From: Scatosoma sp045542595
Lineage (GTDB): Bacteria > Bacillota > Clostridia > Christensenellales > Borkfalkiaceae
Assembly (NCBI GenBank): GCA_045542595.1
Contig: JAZQLI010000003.1
Coordinates: forward strand, 1-64,000
Reading direction: 5' to 3'
DNA length: 64,000 bases
Shown: in pieces, positions 25,740 to 33,462 of the stretch
Layout: the number at the start of each line of letters is the position of its first letter
Numbering within the stretch: the stretch's first letter is position 1
Made by a program: the position numbers and the translations under genes
The notes under the pieces: generated by a model
Database searches by the model: none
The model's input: only the letters and a program-made list of their open reading frames with translations
Told to the model about the DNA's origin: nothing

Positions 25740-27539
25740 TTATTGATGGAATTCCGTGTCGCCGTTATCGCTTGCGCCTGCGTCGCCGTTAGGATTTGCG
25801 CCGCCGTTTGCTTGATACAATTTCGCAAACACGGGTTGTACGTCTTGCATCAACTTATCGTAAGCGGCTTTAATGCGTTCGTCATCGTCGCTTTCCAGCT
25901 CTTTCTTCGCCGCGTCGATAGCCGCATTCAAAACGGACTTGTCGTTATCGTCAAGCTTGTCGCCTGCTTCTTTCATCGTTTGTTCTACCGAGAAAATCAT
26001 ACCGTCAAGCTTGTTCTTGTTTTCCACTTTTTCTTTACGCTTTTTGTCTTCTTCGGCAAATTGTTCCGCTTCTTTCACCGCTTTGTCAATTTCTTCTTCC
26101 GAAAGGTTGGTCGACGAAGTAATGGTAATATCCGTCGATTTACCCGTGCCTTTATCTTGCGCCGTTACGTGTACGATACCGTTTGCGTCGATATCAAACG
26201 TAACTTCTATTTGCGGTATACCGCGGGGCGCGGGAGCAATGCCCGTAAGCATAAAGTTCCCAAGCGTTTTGTTGTCTTTACAGAATTCTCTTTCGCCTTG
26301 CAATACGTGAATGTCCACGCTCGTTTGATTGTCCGCCGCCGTCGAGAAAATTTGACTCTTCTTTACGGGAATGGTGGTGTTTCTATCAATGATACGGGTG
26401 AATACGCCGCCGAGTGTTTCAATACCCAAGGAAAGCGGAGTAACGTCAAGAAGCAATACGTCTTTTACTTCGCCCGTCAAAACGCCGCCTTGTACCGCTG
26501 CGCCGATGGCTACGCATTCGTCGGGGTTGATGCCCTTGAACGGTTCTTTGCCCGTTACTTCTTTTACTTTTGCTACAACCGCAGGCATACGGGTAGAACC
26601 GCCTACAAGGATAACCTTGTCAATGTCGCTATACGAAAGCCCTGCGTCTTTCATAGCCGCTTTCATAGGCGCAACCGTTCTGTCGAGTAAGTCTGCCGTC
26701 ATCGTTTCAAACTTTTGCTTCGTGAGCGTGATATCCAAGTGTTGCGGCCCTTCCGCACTCATGGAAATGAAGGGAAGATTAATGTTGGTAGAACTCATAC
26801 CCGAGAGTTCGATTTTCGCTTTTTCCGCCGCTTCTTTCAATCTTTGCATCGCCATCTTGTCTTTGGACAAATCAATCGCGTGCGATTTTTTAAATTCGTC
26901 TACGAGATAGGAAATAATTTTGTTATCCCAGTCGTCGCCGCCAAGTTTCGTATCGCCGTTGGTCGCAAGCACTTCAAATACGCCGTCGGAAATTTCCAAA
27001 ATAGAAACGTCGAACGTACCGCCGCCAAGGTCGTAAATCATAACCTTGCCGCCCTTGTCCTTATCCAAACCGTACGCAAGCGCCGCCGCCGTAGGTTCGT
27101 TGATGATACGAAGTACGTTAAGCCCTGCAATTTTACCTGCGTCTTTGGTGGCTTGACGTTGGCTATCCGAGAAATACGCGGGGCAAGTGATAACCGCTTC
27201 GGTTACCTTTTGTCCGAGATACGCTTCCGCATCCGCTTTCAATTTCGCAAGCGTCATCGCCGAAATTTCTTGGGGCGAATAATCTTTATCGTCGATTTTT
27301 ACTTTATAATCGGACCCCATATGTCTTTTAATGGAAATAACCGTTTTATCGGGGTTAGCAACTGCTTGACGTTTAGCCGCTTGCCCAACCACACGAGAGC
27401 CGTCCTTTTGGAAAGATACCACGGAAGGAGTTGTTCTTGCGCCTTCCGCGTTTGCGATTACGACGGGTTCGCCGCCTTCCATAACCGCCACACACGAGTT
27501 TGTAGTACCAAGGTCAATACCAATAACTTTTCCTGCCAT
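25740..27539 (-). CDS. dnaK: molecular chaperone DnaK (Hsp70)
   Basis: 599 aa Hsp70. ATPase domain (about 1-360) starts KVIGIDLGTTNSCVAVMEGG, with YDLGGGTFDVSILEI and VILVGGSTRMP; the substrate domain has DVTPLSLGIETLGGVFT and a lid follows. The real start is the ATG at 27539, with AAAGGAG ten nt upstream; the open frame extends further but shows no homology there. It is separated from grpE by a plus-strand gene, and no CIRCE element lies upstream. Confidence 0.98.
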   Translation of the reverse strand: MAGKVIGIDLGTTNSCVAVMEGGEPVVIANAEGARTTPSVVSFQKDGSRVVGQAAKRQAVANPDKTVISIKRHMGSDYKVKIDDKDYSPQEISAMTLAKLKADAEAYLGQKVTEAVITCPAYFSDSQRQATKDAGKIAGLNVLRIINEPTAAALAYGLDKDKGGKVMIYDLGGGTFDVSILEISDGVFEVLATNGDTKLGGDDWDNKIISYLVDEFKKSHAIDLSKDKMAMQRLKEAAEKAKIELSGMSSTNINLPFISMSAEGPQHLDITLTKQKFETMTADLLDRTVAPMKAAMKDAGLSYSDIDKVILVGGSTRMPAVVAKVKEVTGKEPFKGINPDECVAIGAAVQGGVLTGEVKDVLLLDVTPLSLGIETLGGVFTRIIDRNTTIPVKKSQIFSTAADNQTSVDIHVLQGEREFCKDNKTLGNFMLTGIAPAPRGIPQIEVTFDIDANGIVHVTAQDKGTGKSTDITITSSTNLSEEEIDKAVKEAEQFAEEDKKRKEKVENKNKLDGMIFSVEQTMKEAGDKLDDNDKSVLNAAIDAAKKELESDDDERIKAAYDKLMQDVQPVFAKLYQANGGANPNGDAGASDNGDTEFHQ

Positions 27540-27661
27540 AATTTTTACACTCCTTTGTTTGCGGCTTTTTGCGCCGCCGATTTTGTTTACAGTTATATGT
27601 ACCCACCAAAAAACACGCTTAAACACAAAAACAAAAAAAATTTTTACCCTATCGTAAAAAT

Positions 27662-27691
27662 AAAAAAGACGGCAAACGAGTGTCGTTTACC
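27662..27691 (-). terminator. minus-strand hairpin with T-run upstream of dnaK
   Basis: On the minus strand GGTAAACGA, loop CAC, TCGTTTGCC, then GTC and six T. It is oriented to stop RNA running from the ylmC/ymxH antisense side towards dnaK. It may block read-through from grpE or act in the dnaK leader. Confidence 0.55.
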
Positions 27692-27692
27692 A

Positions 27693-27721
27693 GCAACTTT
27701 TTTTCGCGCCGCGCATATACT
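27693..27721 (+). promoter_or_regulatory. possible SigE-type mother-cell promoter
   Basis: GCAACTT (27693-27699), 14 bp, CATATACT (27714-27721). The -10 matches the SigE pattern CATACAMT at seven of eight positions and the -35 matches GHATATT at five of seven. It lies 22 bp before the YlmC/YmxH-type gene, which belongs to a sporulation family. Confidence 0.4.
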
Positions 27722-27743
27722 AAAAGTATAAAGGCGGTGTATT

Positions 27744-28052
27744 ATGGAATTGAGTTTTTCGCAACTTCGCGCAAAGGAAGTAGTCAATACGCAAGACGGC
27801 AGAAAATTAGGCAGAGTTTGCGACGTGGTGCTTTGCTATCCTGAAAATAGGTGGATAGGTATCGTTGCGCCCAACGGCAAGCCGTTCGGTTTTAAAAAGA
27901 ACGGATTATTTATCGACTTACGGCAAATTGTCAAAATAGGCGACGACGTTATTTTGGTAAACGTGGGCGACCCCAAACCGCGCGGCTGCAAACCCAACTA
28001 TTGCCCGCCGCCACCGCCAGAAAACCGCCGTTCGTTTGAAGAATACGAATGA
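27744..28052 (+). CDS. YlmC/YmxH-family PRC-barrel sporulation protein
   Basis: 102 aa protein dominated by one PRC-barrel domain (about 1-80): MELSFSQLRAKEVVNTQDG, GRVCDVVLCYPENRWIGIVA, and IVKIGDDVILVNV. This matches the YlmC/YmxH sporulation family of Firmicutes. The tail is Pro/Cys-rich (KPRGCKPNYCPPPPPENR), longer than usual. AAGGCGG precedes the ATG. It is the only plus-strand gene in the heat-shock cluster and converges with grpE. Its molecular role is not known. Confidence 0.82.
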   Translation: MELSFSQLRAKEVVNTQDGRKLGRVCDVVLCYPENRWIGIVAPNGKPFGFKKNGLFIDLRQIVKIGDDVILVNVGDPKPRGCKPNYCPPPPPENRRSFEEYE

Positions 28053-28055
28053 TAT

Positions 28056-28100
28056 AAAAAACTCCCGTAGCATCACTTGTTACAGGAGTTTTATTTTTTT
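28056..28100. terminator. bidirectional terminator between ylmC/ymxH-like gene and grpE
   Basis: AAAACTCC pairs with GGAGTTTT with an inner GTA/TAC, A-run on the left and a T7 on the right. It ends both converging genes; the grpE stop lies at its edge. Confidence 0.85.
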
Positions 28101-28617
28101 ATTGCGTTACGATAACTTGCGCGTATCGAAGCACCTTATCGCCCTTTTTGTATCCTTTCACGTACACTTGCTTTACGATACCGCTCTCTTCCCCGTCTTC
28201 GGCAGGCATTGCCATAATCGCTTCCGAATAGGTAGCGTCGAACGGCTGGCCTACGGGATTGATTTCTTCTACGCCTTCGCCTTCCAACACCTTATGGAAC
28301 GCTTTAAGCACCATATCCACGCCTTGCTTGGTGTTTTCGTCGGTGCAAGCGGCAAGCGCTCTTTCCAAGTTATCCCCGATAGGGAATAAGGCAGTGATAA
28401 CGTCGTTTCTGCCGTCCGCGTAGCGTTGCGCCGATTGATTTTGCGTACGGCGGCGGTAGTTTTCGTATTCCGCAGTAACGGCGTACCATTTGCGTTTATT
28501 TTCTTCCGCTTCGGCAACCGCCTTGTCCAGTTCTTCTTGTAATTTTTTCGCGTTCTTTTTAACGGGTTTTTCCGTTTGCGTTTCTTTTTGTTGGTCTTTC
28601 AATTCTTCGTTTTCCAT
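28099..28617 (-). CDS. grpE: nucleotide exchange factor GrpE
   Basis: 172 aa GrpE. A charged N-terminal coiled coil (about 1-65) includes KWYAVTAEYENYRRRTQNQS, followed by the four-helix and beta-wing region with DVITALFPIGDNLERALAA and EEINPVGQPFDATYSEAIMA. It releases ADP from DnaK. The gene is separated from dnaK by a plus-strand gene and from any hrcA. Upstream lies an inverted repeat (AAACGT / ACGTTT). Confidence 0.97.
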   Translation of the reverse strand: MENEELKDQQKETQTEKPVKKNAKKLQEELDKAVAEAEENKRKWYAVTAEYENYRRRTQNQSAQRYADGRNDVITALFPIGDNLERALAACTDENTKQGVDMVLKAFHKVLEGEGVEEINPVGQPFDATYSEAIMAMPAEDGEESGIVKQVYVKGYKKGDKVLRYAQVIVTQ

Positions 28618-28629
28618 TTTCTCTTCTCC

Positions 28630-28647
28630 AAACGTTTTCGTACGTTT
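28630..28647 (-). promoter_or_regulatory. operator-like inverted repeat in the grpE leader
   Basis: On the minus strand AAACGT, ACGAAA, ACGTTT: a perfect 6-bp inverted repeat with a 6-bp spacer, between a possible -10 (TATAAA) and the GGAG ribosome site. No CIRCE or CtsR box is present, so this could be the control site. Confidence 0.35.
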
Positions 28648-28689
28648 ATTTATACCGCCCTTTTTCCCATTTTAAACAACTTATTTTAT

Positions 28690-28998
28690 TTATACGTCTA
28701 AATGCACGAAATTTTCGCGCGTGGAATAGCGGTAAAAAATCGCTTTTCTCCCGATAACGGCTACGGGCACAGCGTCGAGTAAATCGGCTACGTTTTCCGC
28801 TAAATTGCGTGCGTCCGTATCCGCGCTTTCCAAAATGTTTACTTTGATAAGCTCGCGCGCGTCAAGCGCATCGGAAAGCGTTTTTAAAAGATTGTCGGTT
28901 ATACCGCCTTTCCCTATTTGCGTTATCGGCGATAACGTCGCCGCGATAGATTTTAATTTACTTCTTTGTTTACTGGTTATATTTTCTCTTGTAATCAT
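28690..28998 (-). CDS. yhbY: YhbY-family ribosome assembly RNA-binding protein
   Basis: 102 aa CRM-domain protein. SKQRSKLKSIAATLSPITQIGKGGITDN is the hallmark (quoted in parts: LKSIAATLSPITQIGKGG), with a helix-rich middle and a C-terminal GRKAIFYRYS. YhbY binds pre-50S RNA. The ATG at 28998 has GGAG six nt upstream; an in-frame start 33 nt earlier does not. It follows obg as in many Clostridia, but a 143-bp repeat lies between. Confidence 0.92.
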   Translation of the reverse strand: MITRENITSKQRSKLKSIAATLSPITQIGKGGITDNLLKTLSDALDARELIKVNILESADTDARNLAENVADLLDAVPVAVIGRKAIFYRYSTRENFVHLDV

Positions 28999-29061
28999 AT
29001 TTTTCTCCAAATGTTTTTTAATATAGAGCAACGCTACATAGTATCACGCGGCTTTGTTGCC

Positions 29062-29135
29062 GTTGTACCACTCAAACTACACCAACCGAAGTAACACGGT
29101 TGTACCACCCAAGCTACACAGTAGCGAAGTAAAAC
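29062..29135. repeat. degenerate tandem repeat, two units of 37 bp
   Basis: Two units starting GTTGTACCAC (29062 and 29099) agree at roughly 30 of 37 positions. The second unit runs into the left end of the 143-bp repeat, so the first unit looks like a partial duplication of the flank plus the element's end. Confidence 0.7.
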
Positions 29136-29255
29136 GCTTCAAATGCGAGTAGTTCAAGGAAAAGGAAAATTTTTCGACGCGCGCGTACATAGACGTACGT
29201 AAGCAAGAAAAATTCTTATTTAACGAAGAAATACGAAGTATTTCAAGCGTTTTAC
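29113..29255 (-). repeat. 143-bp dispersed repeat, copy A
   Basis: This stretch and 45177-45319 are alike and of exactly equal length. Shared parts: a small hairpin GCTACnnnGTAGC at one end, GCGAAGTAAAACG, a central 34-bp identical run centred on ACGTACGTCTATGTACG, and GAAGTAT near the other end. Long-range inverted ends pair here: GTAAAACGCTTCAAAT (29129-29144) with ATTTCAAGCGTTTTAC (29240-29255), one mismatch. The inner AATTTTTC / GAAAAATT also pairs. The obg stop codon (TAA, 29252-29254) lies inside its end. Confidence 0.85.
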
Positions 29256-30532
29256 GGTATGAAGTCGAATTCGACGTCGCCGATCGATACCGTGTCGCCC
29301 TCTTTGCAGCCCATTTTCGCAAGTTCCTTAATAACGCCGCGAAGCCGTAATACCTTTTGGAAATATTGCATAGAATCGGGATTGTTCAATACGACGTTTC
29401 GACAAAGCAAATCGATAAGTCCACCCACCACGACGTATACTCCGTCTTCGTCGCGGAAAATTTCGAAATTCAAGTCTTCATTCGCCATATACGTAAAGTC
29501 TTCGTCGCAAGGTACGGGCTCTACGGGCGGCAAGGTATCCAGTACTTCAAAAATGCCTTCGATAAGTTCCCGAGTGCCTTCGCCCGAAACGGCGGTAATG
29601 GGGAATATTTTATATTTCCTGCCGTATTTTTTCTTGAACGTCTTTAAATTGTCTTCCGCGCCGTAAATATCGCATTTATTGCATACGATAATTTGCGGCA
29701 AATCAGCAAGCACTTCGCTGTATTCCCGAAGCTCGTCGTTAATCTTTTTGAAATCTTCTATGGGGTCGCGACCTTCACAGCCGGAAATATCCACTACGTG
29801 GCAAAGCATTCTCGTCCGTTCGATATGCCGCAAGAAATCGTGTCCCAAGCCCGCGCCTTGTGCCGCGCCTTCGATAAGACCGGGAATATCCGCCGCCACA
29901 AACGATTTTTCATAGTATCGCACCACGCCAAGATTAGGCGAAAGCGTCGTGAAATGATAGTTGGCAATCTTCGGCCTTGCCGCGGAAATTTTGGAAAGTA
30001 AGGTACTTTTGCCTACGTTGGGGAAACCCACCAAACCGACGTCGGCAATCACTTTCATTTCCAAAATAACGTAATGTTGTTTTACCTTTTCGCCCTTTTG
30101 CGCGAAGTTGGGCGCGTGTCTGCGCGCGGTAGTAAACCTAACGTTCCCTTTACCGCCGTTACCGCCTTTTGCCACTAGCACTTGTTGTCCGTCTTCAAAC
30201 ACGTCGCAAATCAGCCTGCCGCTTTCTTCGTCGCGCACAAGCGTACCCAAGGGCACTTTGATAAACACGTCTTTACCGCTTTTCCCAAAACAACGGTTCG
30301 TGCCGCCCATTTCCCCGTCTTCAGCAAGGAATCGGGAAGTAAAACGGAAGGGAAACAAATCGTTCATATCCTTATCGCCTACAAAATAAACGTCGCCGCC
30401 CTTACCGCCGTCGCCGCCGTCAGGACCGCACGCAGGTTTCCCTTTAAAGGCTTTAAACGAGTTCATTCCGTCGCCGCCGTTGCCTGCTTTTATTAAAATT
30501 TTCACTTTATCGGTAAATTCACCGTTCGCCAT
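29252..30532 (-). CDS. obg: GTPase Obg (CgtA)
   Basis: 426 aa. N-terminal glycine-rich Obg fold (1-157; KVKILIKAGNGGDG, GGKGNVRFTTARRHAPNFA), G domain with GFPNVGKSTLLSKI and NKCD, and a C-terminal OCT domain ending FIP. It is an essential GTPase of 50S maturation. The last bases, including the stop, come from the 143-bp repeat. A promoter with TATACT lies 40 bp upstream. Confidence 0.98.
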   Translation of the reverse strand: MANGEFTDKVKILIKAGNGGDGMNSFKAFKGKPACGPDGGDGGKGGDVYFVGDKDMNDLFPFRFTSRFLAEDGEMGGTNRCFGKSGKDVFIKVPLGTLVRDEESGRLICDVFEDGQQVLVAKGGNGGKGNVRFTTARRHAPNFAQKGEKVKQHYVILEMKVIADVGLVGFPNVGKSTLLSKISAARPKIANYHFTTLSPNLGVVRYYEKSFVAADIPGLIEGAAQGAGLGHDFLRHIERTRMLCHVVDISGCEGRDPIEDFKKINDELREYSEVLADLPQIIVCNKCDIYGAEDNLKTFKKKYGRKYKIFPITAVSGEGTRELIEGIFEVLDTLPPVEPVPCDEDFTYMANEDLNFEIFRDEDGVYVVVGGLIDLLCRNVVLNNPDSMQYFQKVLRLRGVIKELAKMGCKEGDTVSIGDVEFDFIP

Positions 30533-30572
30533 CGTAAAAACCTTTTACCTTATTTTTCTCTAATTCCCTAAT

Positions 30573-30601
30573 AGTATAGCAAAAACCCACGGAAAAATCA
30601 A
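30573..30601 (-). promoter_or_regulatory. SigA promoter of obg
   Basis: On the minus strand TTGATT (30596-30601), 17 bp, TATACT (30573-30578). It lies between the ddl terminator and the obg start. Confidence 0.75.
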
Positions 30602-30621
30602 TAAAAAACAACGCAAAGAAC

Positions 30622-30652
30622 GTAAAAAAGCGGCTTTGCGCCGCTTTTTTTA
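30622..30652 (-). terminator. terminator after ddl
   Basis: AAAAAAGCGGC / GCCGCTTTTTT around a five-base loop with T-run on the minus strand. It starts at the ddl stop codon. Confidence 0.88.
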
Positions 30653-31756
30653 TTTTCCTACCCATTTCACTTTCCGTAAAATACCCGTGGATAGCACTTT
30701 TTTTTCGTTCGTGGACTGCACCGCTTCTTCCAACAAATCGGAAAAGAAGGTACGCGCGTCGGTAATCCGTTCGCAAAACAGATAATAGGCAAGCGAGCCG
30801 GGTACGGTATTCACTTCGCAAAGATACGCTTTGTTATCACTCACCAAAAAATCCATACGTACCACGCCCTTGAAGTTCATACGCTTATAAAGCGTTTTGG
30901 TATACGCGCGGATTTTTTCGCGTAGTTCTCCACTCAACGCACACCTGCCCCCGCCTTTTGTTCCGTCCGACGTGCGTTTTACGTACTTGTCTTCAAACGA
31001 ATAAATACCGTCCCCAAACGCTTCTTCCGCTTCGGAAACGCAAATTTCCCCTTTGATACAGCACGCGGCGCAGTTGACGTCCTTTTTATCTTCTAAATAT
31101 TTTTCGATAATAACGCGGTTATCCAACGCAAACGCCCCTTCTATCGCCGCCTTGGCTTCCCCTTCGTTTTTCGCCACCGCTATCCCGATAGACGAGCCCA
31201 AGTGCGACGGCTTGATAACGACTGGATATTTCAGCCGCGATTGAATACTTTTAAGCAAAAACGCACCGCGCCGCAAATAGTCTTGCTCGTTTACGCGGAT
31301 ATAATCGACGGTGGGCACGTTTAACGCGCGCGCGGCAAGCTTGGTAAGTCCTTTATCCATAAATATACCCGACGAAACCAAATCGGGCGAGGCAAGCGGA
31401 ATACCGTTCCACTCCGCTAAAGCGGATACGCCGCCCCCTTCGCCTAAACCGCCGTGGCAACAGTTGAGCGCAACGTCTATTTTCGTAATGCGCTTTATCT
31501 TCTTTTTCGAGCCGTTCATTGCGTACAACACGCCCCCTTCGATAAACACTCTTTGAAAGGCCGAAAAATTCCCTTCTTTAAACACGCTTAAATTAAACAT
31601 TTTATCTGAAGTATATATTTCCCCGTCGGTATGTATATACAAGGGTAACGGCTCGTACTTTTCCCTGTCTAAAAGGTGGAGTACAAACACCCCCGTGAGT
31701 ACCGAAATTTCGTTCTCGCAGGACTTACCGCCGAAAAAAACCGCCACTTTCCGCAT
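30650..31756 (-). CDS. ddl: D-alanine--D-alanine ligase
   Basis: 368 aa ATP-grasp ligase. KVAVFFGGKSCENEISVLTG opens the N-domain, KPSHLGSSIGIAVAKN is the phosphate-binding loop and LCEVNTVPGSLAYYLF the C-terminal Mg and D-Ala site. In the omega loop, SFEDKYVK keeps Tyr where D-Ala/D-Lac ligases have Phe, so a D-Ala-D-Ala product is expected. GGAGGTG is eight nt before the ATG at 31756. The next gene upstream is murF, which uses the dipeptide. Confidence 0.95.
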   Translation of the reverse strand: MRKVAVFFGGKSCENEISVLTGVFVLHLLDREKYEPLPLYIHTDGEIYTSDKMFNLSVFKEGNFSAFQRVFIEGGVLYAMNGSKKKIKRITKIDVALNCCHGGLGEGGGVSALAEWNGIPLASPDLVSSGIFMDKGLTKLAARALNVPTVDYIRVNEQDYLRRGAFLLKSIQSRLKYPVVIKPSHLGSSIGIAVAKNEGEAKAAIEGAFALDNRVIIEKYLEDKKDVNCAACCIKGEICVSEAEEAFGDGIYSFEDKYVKRTSDGTKGGGRCALSGELREKIRAYTKTLYKRMNFKGVVRMDFLVSDNKAYLCEVNTVPGSLAYYLFCERITDARTFFSDLLEEAVQSTNEKKVLSTGILRKVKWVGK

Positions 31757-31851
31757 CAAAAAAACACCTCCGCGTTATATTTCTTTGCTTTGGTGCTTCT
31801 TTCGTTTTTTATTTTTTCTATTTTCTATTTTTTAGCAGTCGAGTGCTTTTC

Positions 31852-31881
31852 ATTATAACCGTTTTAATATACGTCGGGCAA
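31852..31881 (-). promoter_or_regulatory. possible promoter of ddl
   Basis: On the minus strand TTGCCC (31876-31881), 18 bp, TATAAT (31852-31857). It overlaps the end of murF. The 95-bp leader is A/T-rich. Confidence 0.45.
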
Positions 31882-33462
31882 ATCGTTCAAAAACAATACC
31901 GCGTCGCCTGCGCAAAGCCATTTAGACAATTCGTCCTGCGCTTTTTGTAACGTATTTACCGTGCGCACTTTTTCCGCACTGCCGCCGGCAGCCAAATACC
32001 CGTTTTTCACCGCCGCAACCAACGTGTCGCCAACCAAAATCACCAAATCGAGCTCTAACTTGGCAATCTCCGCGCCCAGCTCCGCGTTCGTCTTTTCTTC
32101 CAGCACGCCGCACTCTACAATCCCCGGCGTAACGACGCATTTCCTACCCGAAAACCGACCGAGTGCTTTCAGCGCCGCTTTTGCACCGAGCGGATTACAG
32201 TTATACCCGTCGTCTAAAATATATACGTCGCCGCTGCGGAGAAGTTGCAGTCTATGTTCTACGGGAACAAGATTTTGCACTCCTTTCGCAATTTCTTCCG
32301 CCGATAAACCCAGCTTTGCCGCCAACGTTACGGCAAGTGCGATATTCTCCACCGCCCCTTCGCCAAGCAGCGGAGTGCATACGGGAATTTCTTTTTCGTC
32401 CAAGCAAAGGACAAACTCCGTTTGCGTTGCCTGTAAGCGTACGTCTTTTATAAGCTTTTCATCCGCAAAGCAAGCGTGCTCGCTCAAGCCGTCCTTTTCC
32501 ACTGCCGCCTGCAAGCCCTTGCCGCAAACGACCTTTGCATCGCAGCGCAATATTTCGCTCTTTTCCGCCCAAACGTTTTCAAGCGAACCGAACGTAGCGA
32601 TATGCTGTTCGCATACGCCCGTAAATACGGCGTATTGCGGTTTTACCATTGCGCAAAGTTCTTTAATATCCCCTGCCTTTCGCGCACCCATTTCCGCAAT
32701 AAGCAGTTGCTTTTTAGAAAATTCGGGCGCGGTAACGGTGAGTGCCACTCCTATAGGCGTATTATACGAAGCAGGCGTTGCCACTACGTCGTATTTTACC
32801 GACAAAATACTGTTTAAGATATTTTTCACCGACGTTTTTCCGTAACTGCCCACTACGGCAACGCGAAGTATATCACTTTCGTCTAATACCTGCCCTGCCC
32901 GTTTTATAAATTTTTTGTTGTGCGCGTTTTCAAACACGCTGATAATAGAATTCGCCAAACACAGCAATAACGGCAACAACATAGGCGTTACGCTAAAGGG
33001 CACGTACGCAATCAATGCATAAAACGGCGAACCGTTCCACTTCGCCAAAAACGTAAGCACTGCAATAAAGATATAACAAAATACCGCTACGATAAATAAA
33101 TATGCCACGAACAAACGCTGCAAACGCGGCGTGCGTTTTACGGGTACTTTTAAAGCAAATTTTCTATCGGAAAGGATAAACAAGCCGCACAAGGCGAAAA
33201 AAGGCACGGACGAAACGGCAAGCGCGCCTACCGTTCCTAAAAACGAAAAGCAAAGCGTACTCACCGCGGAAACGAGCGCCAAAGTAAGCGCCCAAACCCA
33301 TAACCGATTGAATAATAAATTTTCCTTTCTCTTCAGCCAACGCAGATATGCGCCACCCTTATAGCCGCCTTGTTGCAACGCGCCTACCGATTGCACGGTA
33401 GCCACACAAAAAATAACGCTACATATCAGGCTTGCCGCTATTCTCGACCATACGTCAAACAT
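31864..33462 (-). CDS. murF: MurF-type Mur ligase with N-terminal membrane domain
   Basis: 532 aa. Residues 1-185 hold about five membrane helices (for example VWALTLALVSAVSTLCFSFL and LFVAYLFIVAVFCYIFIAVL), absent from ordinary MurF. From about 195 a complete Mur ligase follows: VVGSYGKTSVKNIL (ATP loop), EMGARKAGDIKELC, TGVCEQHIATFGS, then DGYNCNPLGAKAAL, typical of UDP-MurNAc-tripeptide:D-Ala-D-Ala ligase. The neighbour ddl supplies the substrate. Either a true membrane-bound MurF or a related ligase such as one acting on amidated or alternate precursors. Confidence 0.85.
   Translation of the reverse strand: MFDVWSRIAASLICSVIFCVATVQSVGALQQGGYKGGAYLRWLKRKENLLFNRLWVWALTLALVSAVSTLCFSFLGTVGALAVSSVPFFALCGLFILSDRKFALKVPVKRTPRLQRLFVAYLFIVAVFCYIFIAVLTFLAKWNGSPFYALIAYVPFSVTPMLLPLLLCLANSIISVFENAHNKKFIKRAGQVLDESDILRVAVVGSYGKTSVKNILNSILSVKYDVVATPASYNTPIGVALTVTAPEFSKKQLLIAEMGARKAGDIKELCAMVKPQYAVFTGVCEQHIATFGSLENVWAEKSEILRCDAKVVCGKGLQAAVEKDGLSEHACFADEKLIKDVRLQATQTEFVLCLDEKEIPVCTPLLGEGAVENIALAVTLAAKLGLSAEEIAKGVQNLVPVEHRLQLLRSGDVYILDDGYNCNPLGAKAALKALGRFSGRKCVVTPGIVECGVLEEKTNAELGAEIAKLELDLVILVGDTLVAAVKNGYLAAGGSAEKVRTVNTLQKAQDELSKWLCAGDAVLFLNDLPDVY

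Noticed and set aside
26715..27731. Long open frame on the plus strand opposite dnaK (also others opposite smc, murF and obg)
   Set aside because: They are complements of strongly conserved coding sequence, lack ribosome sites and have no recognisable domains.
28618..28689. SigB-like promoter upstream of grpE (GTTTAA-N14-CGGTAT)
   Set aside because: SigB is generally absent from Clostridia and the region is A/T- and G-rich enough to give such a match; no other support.
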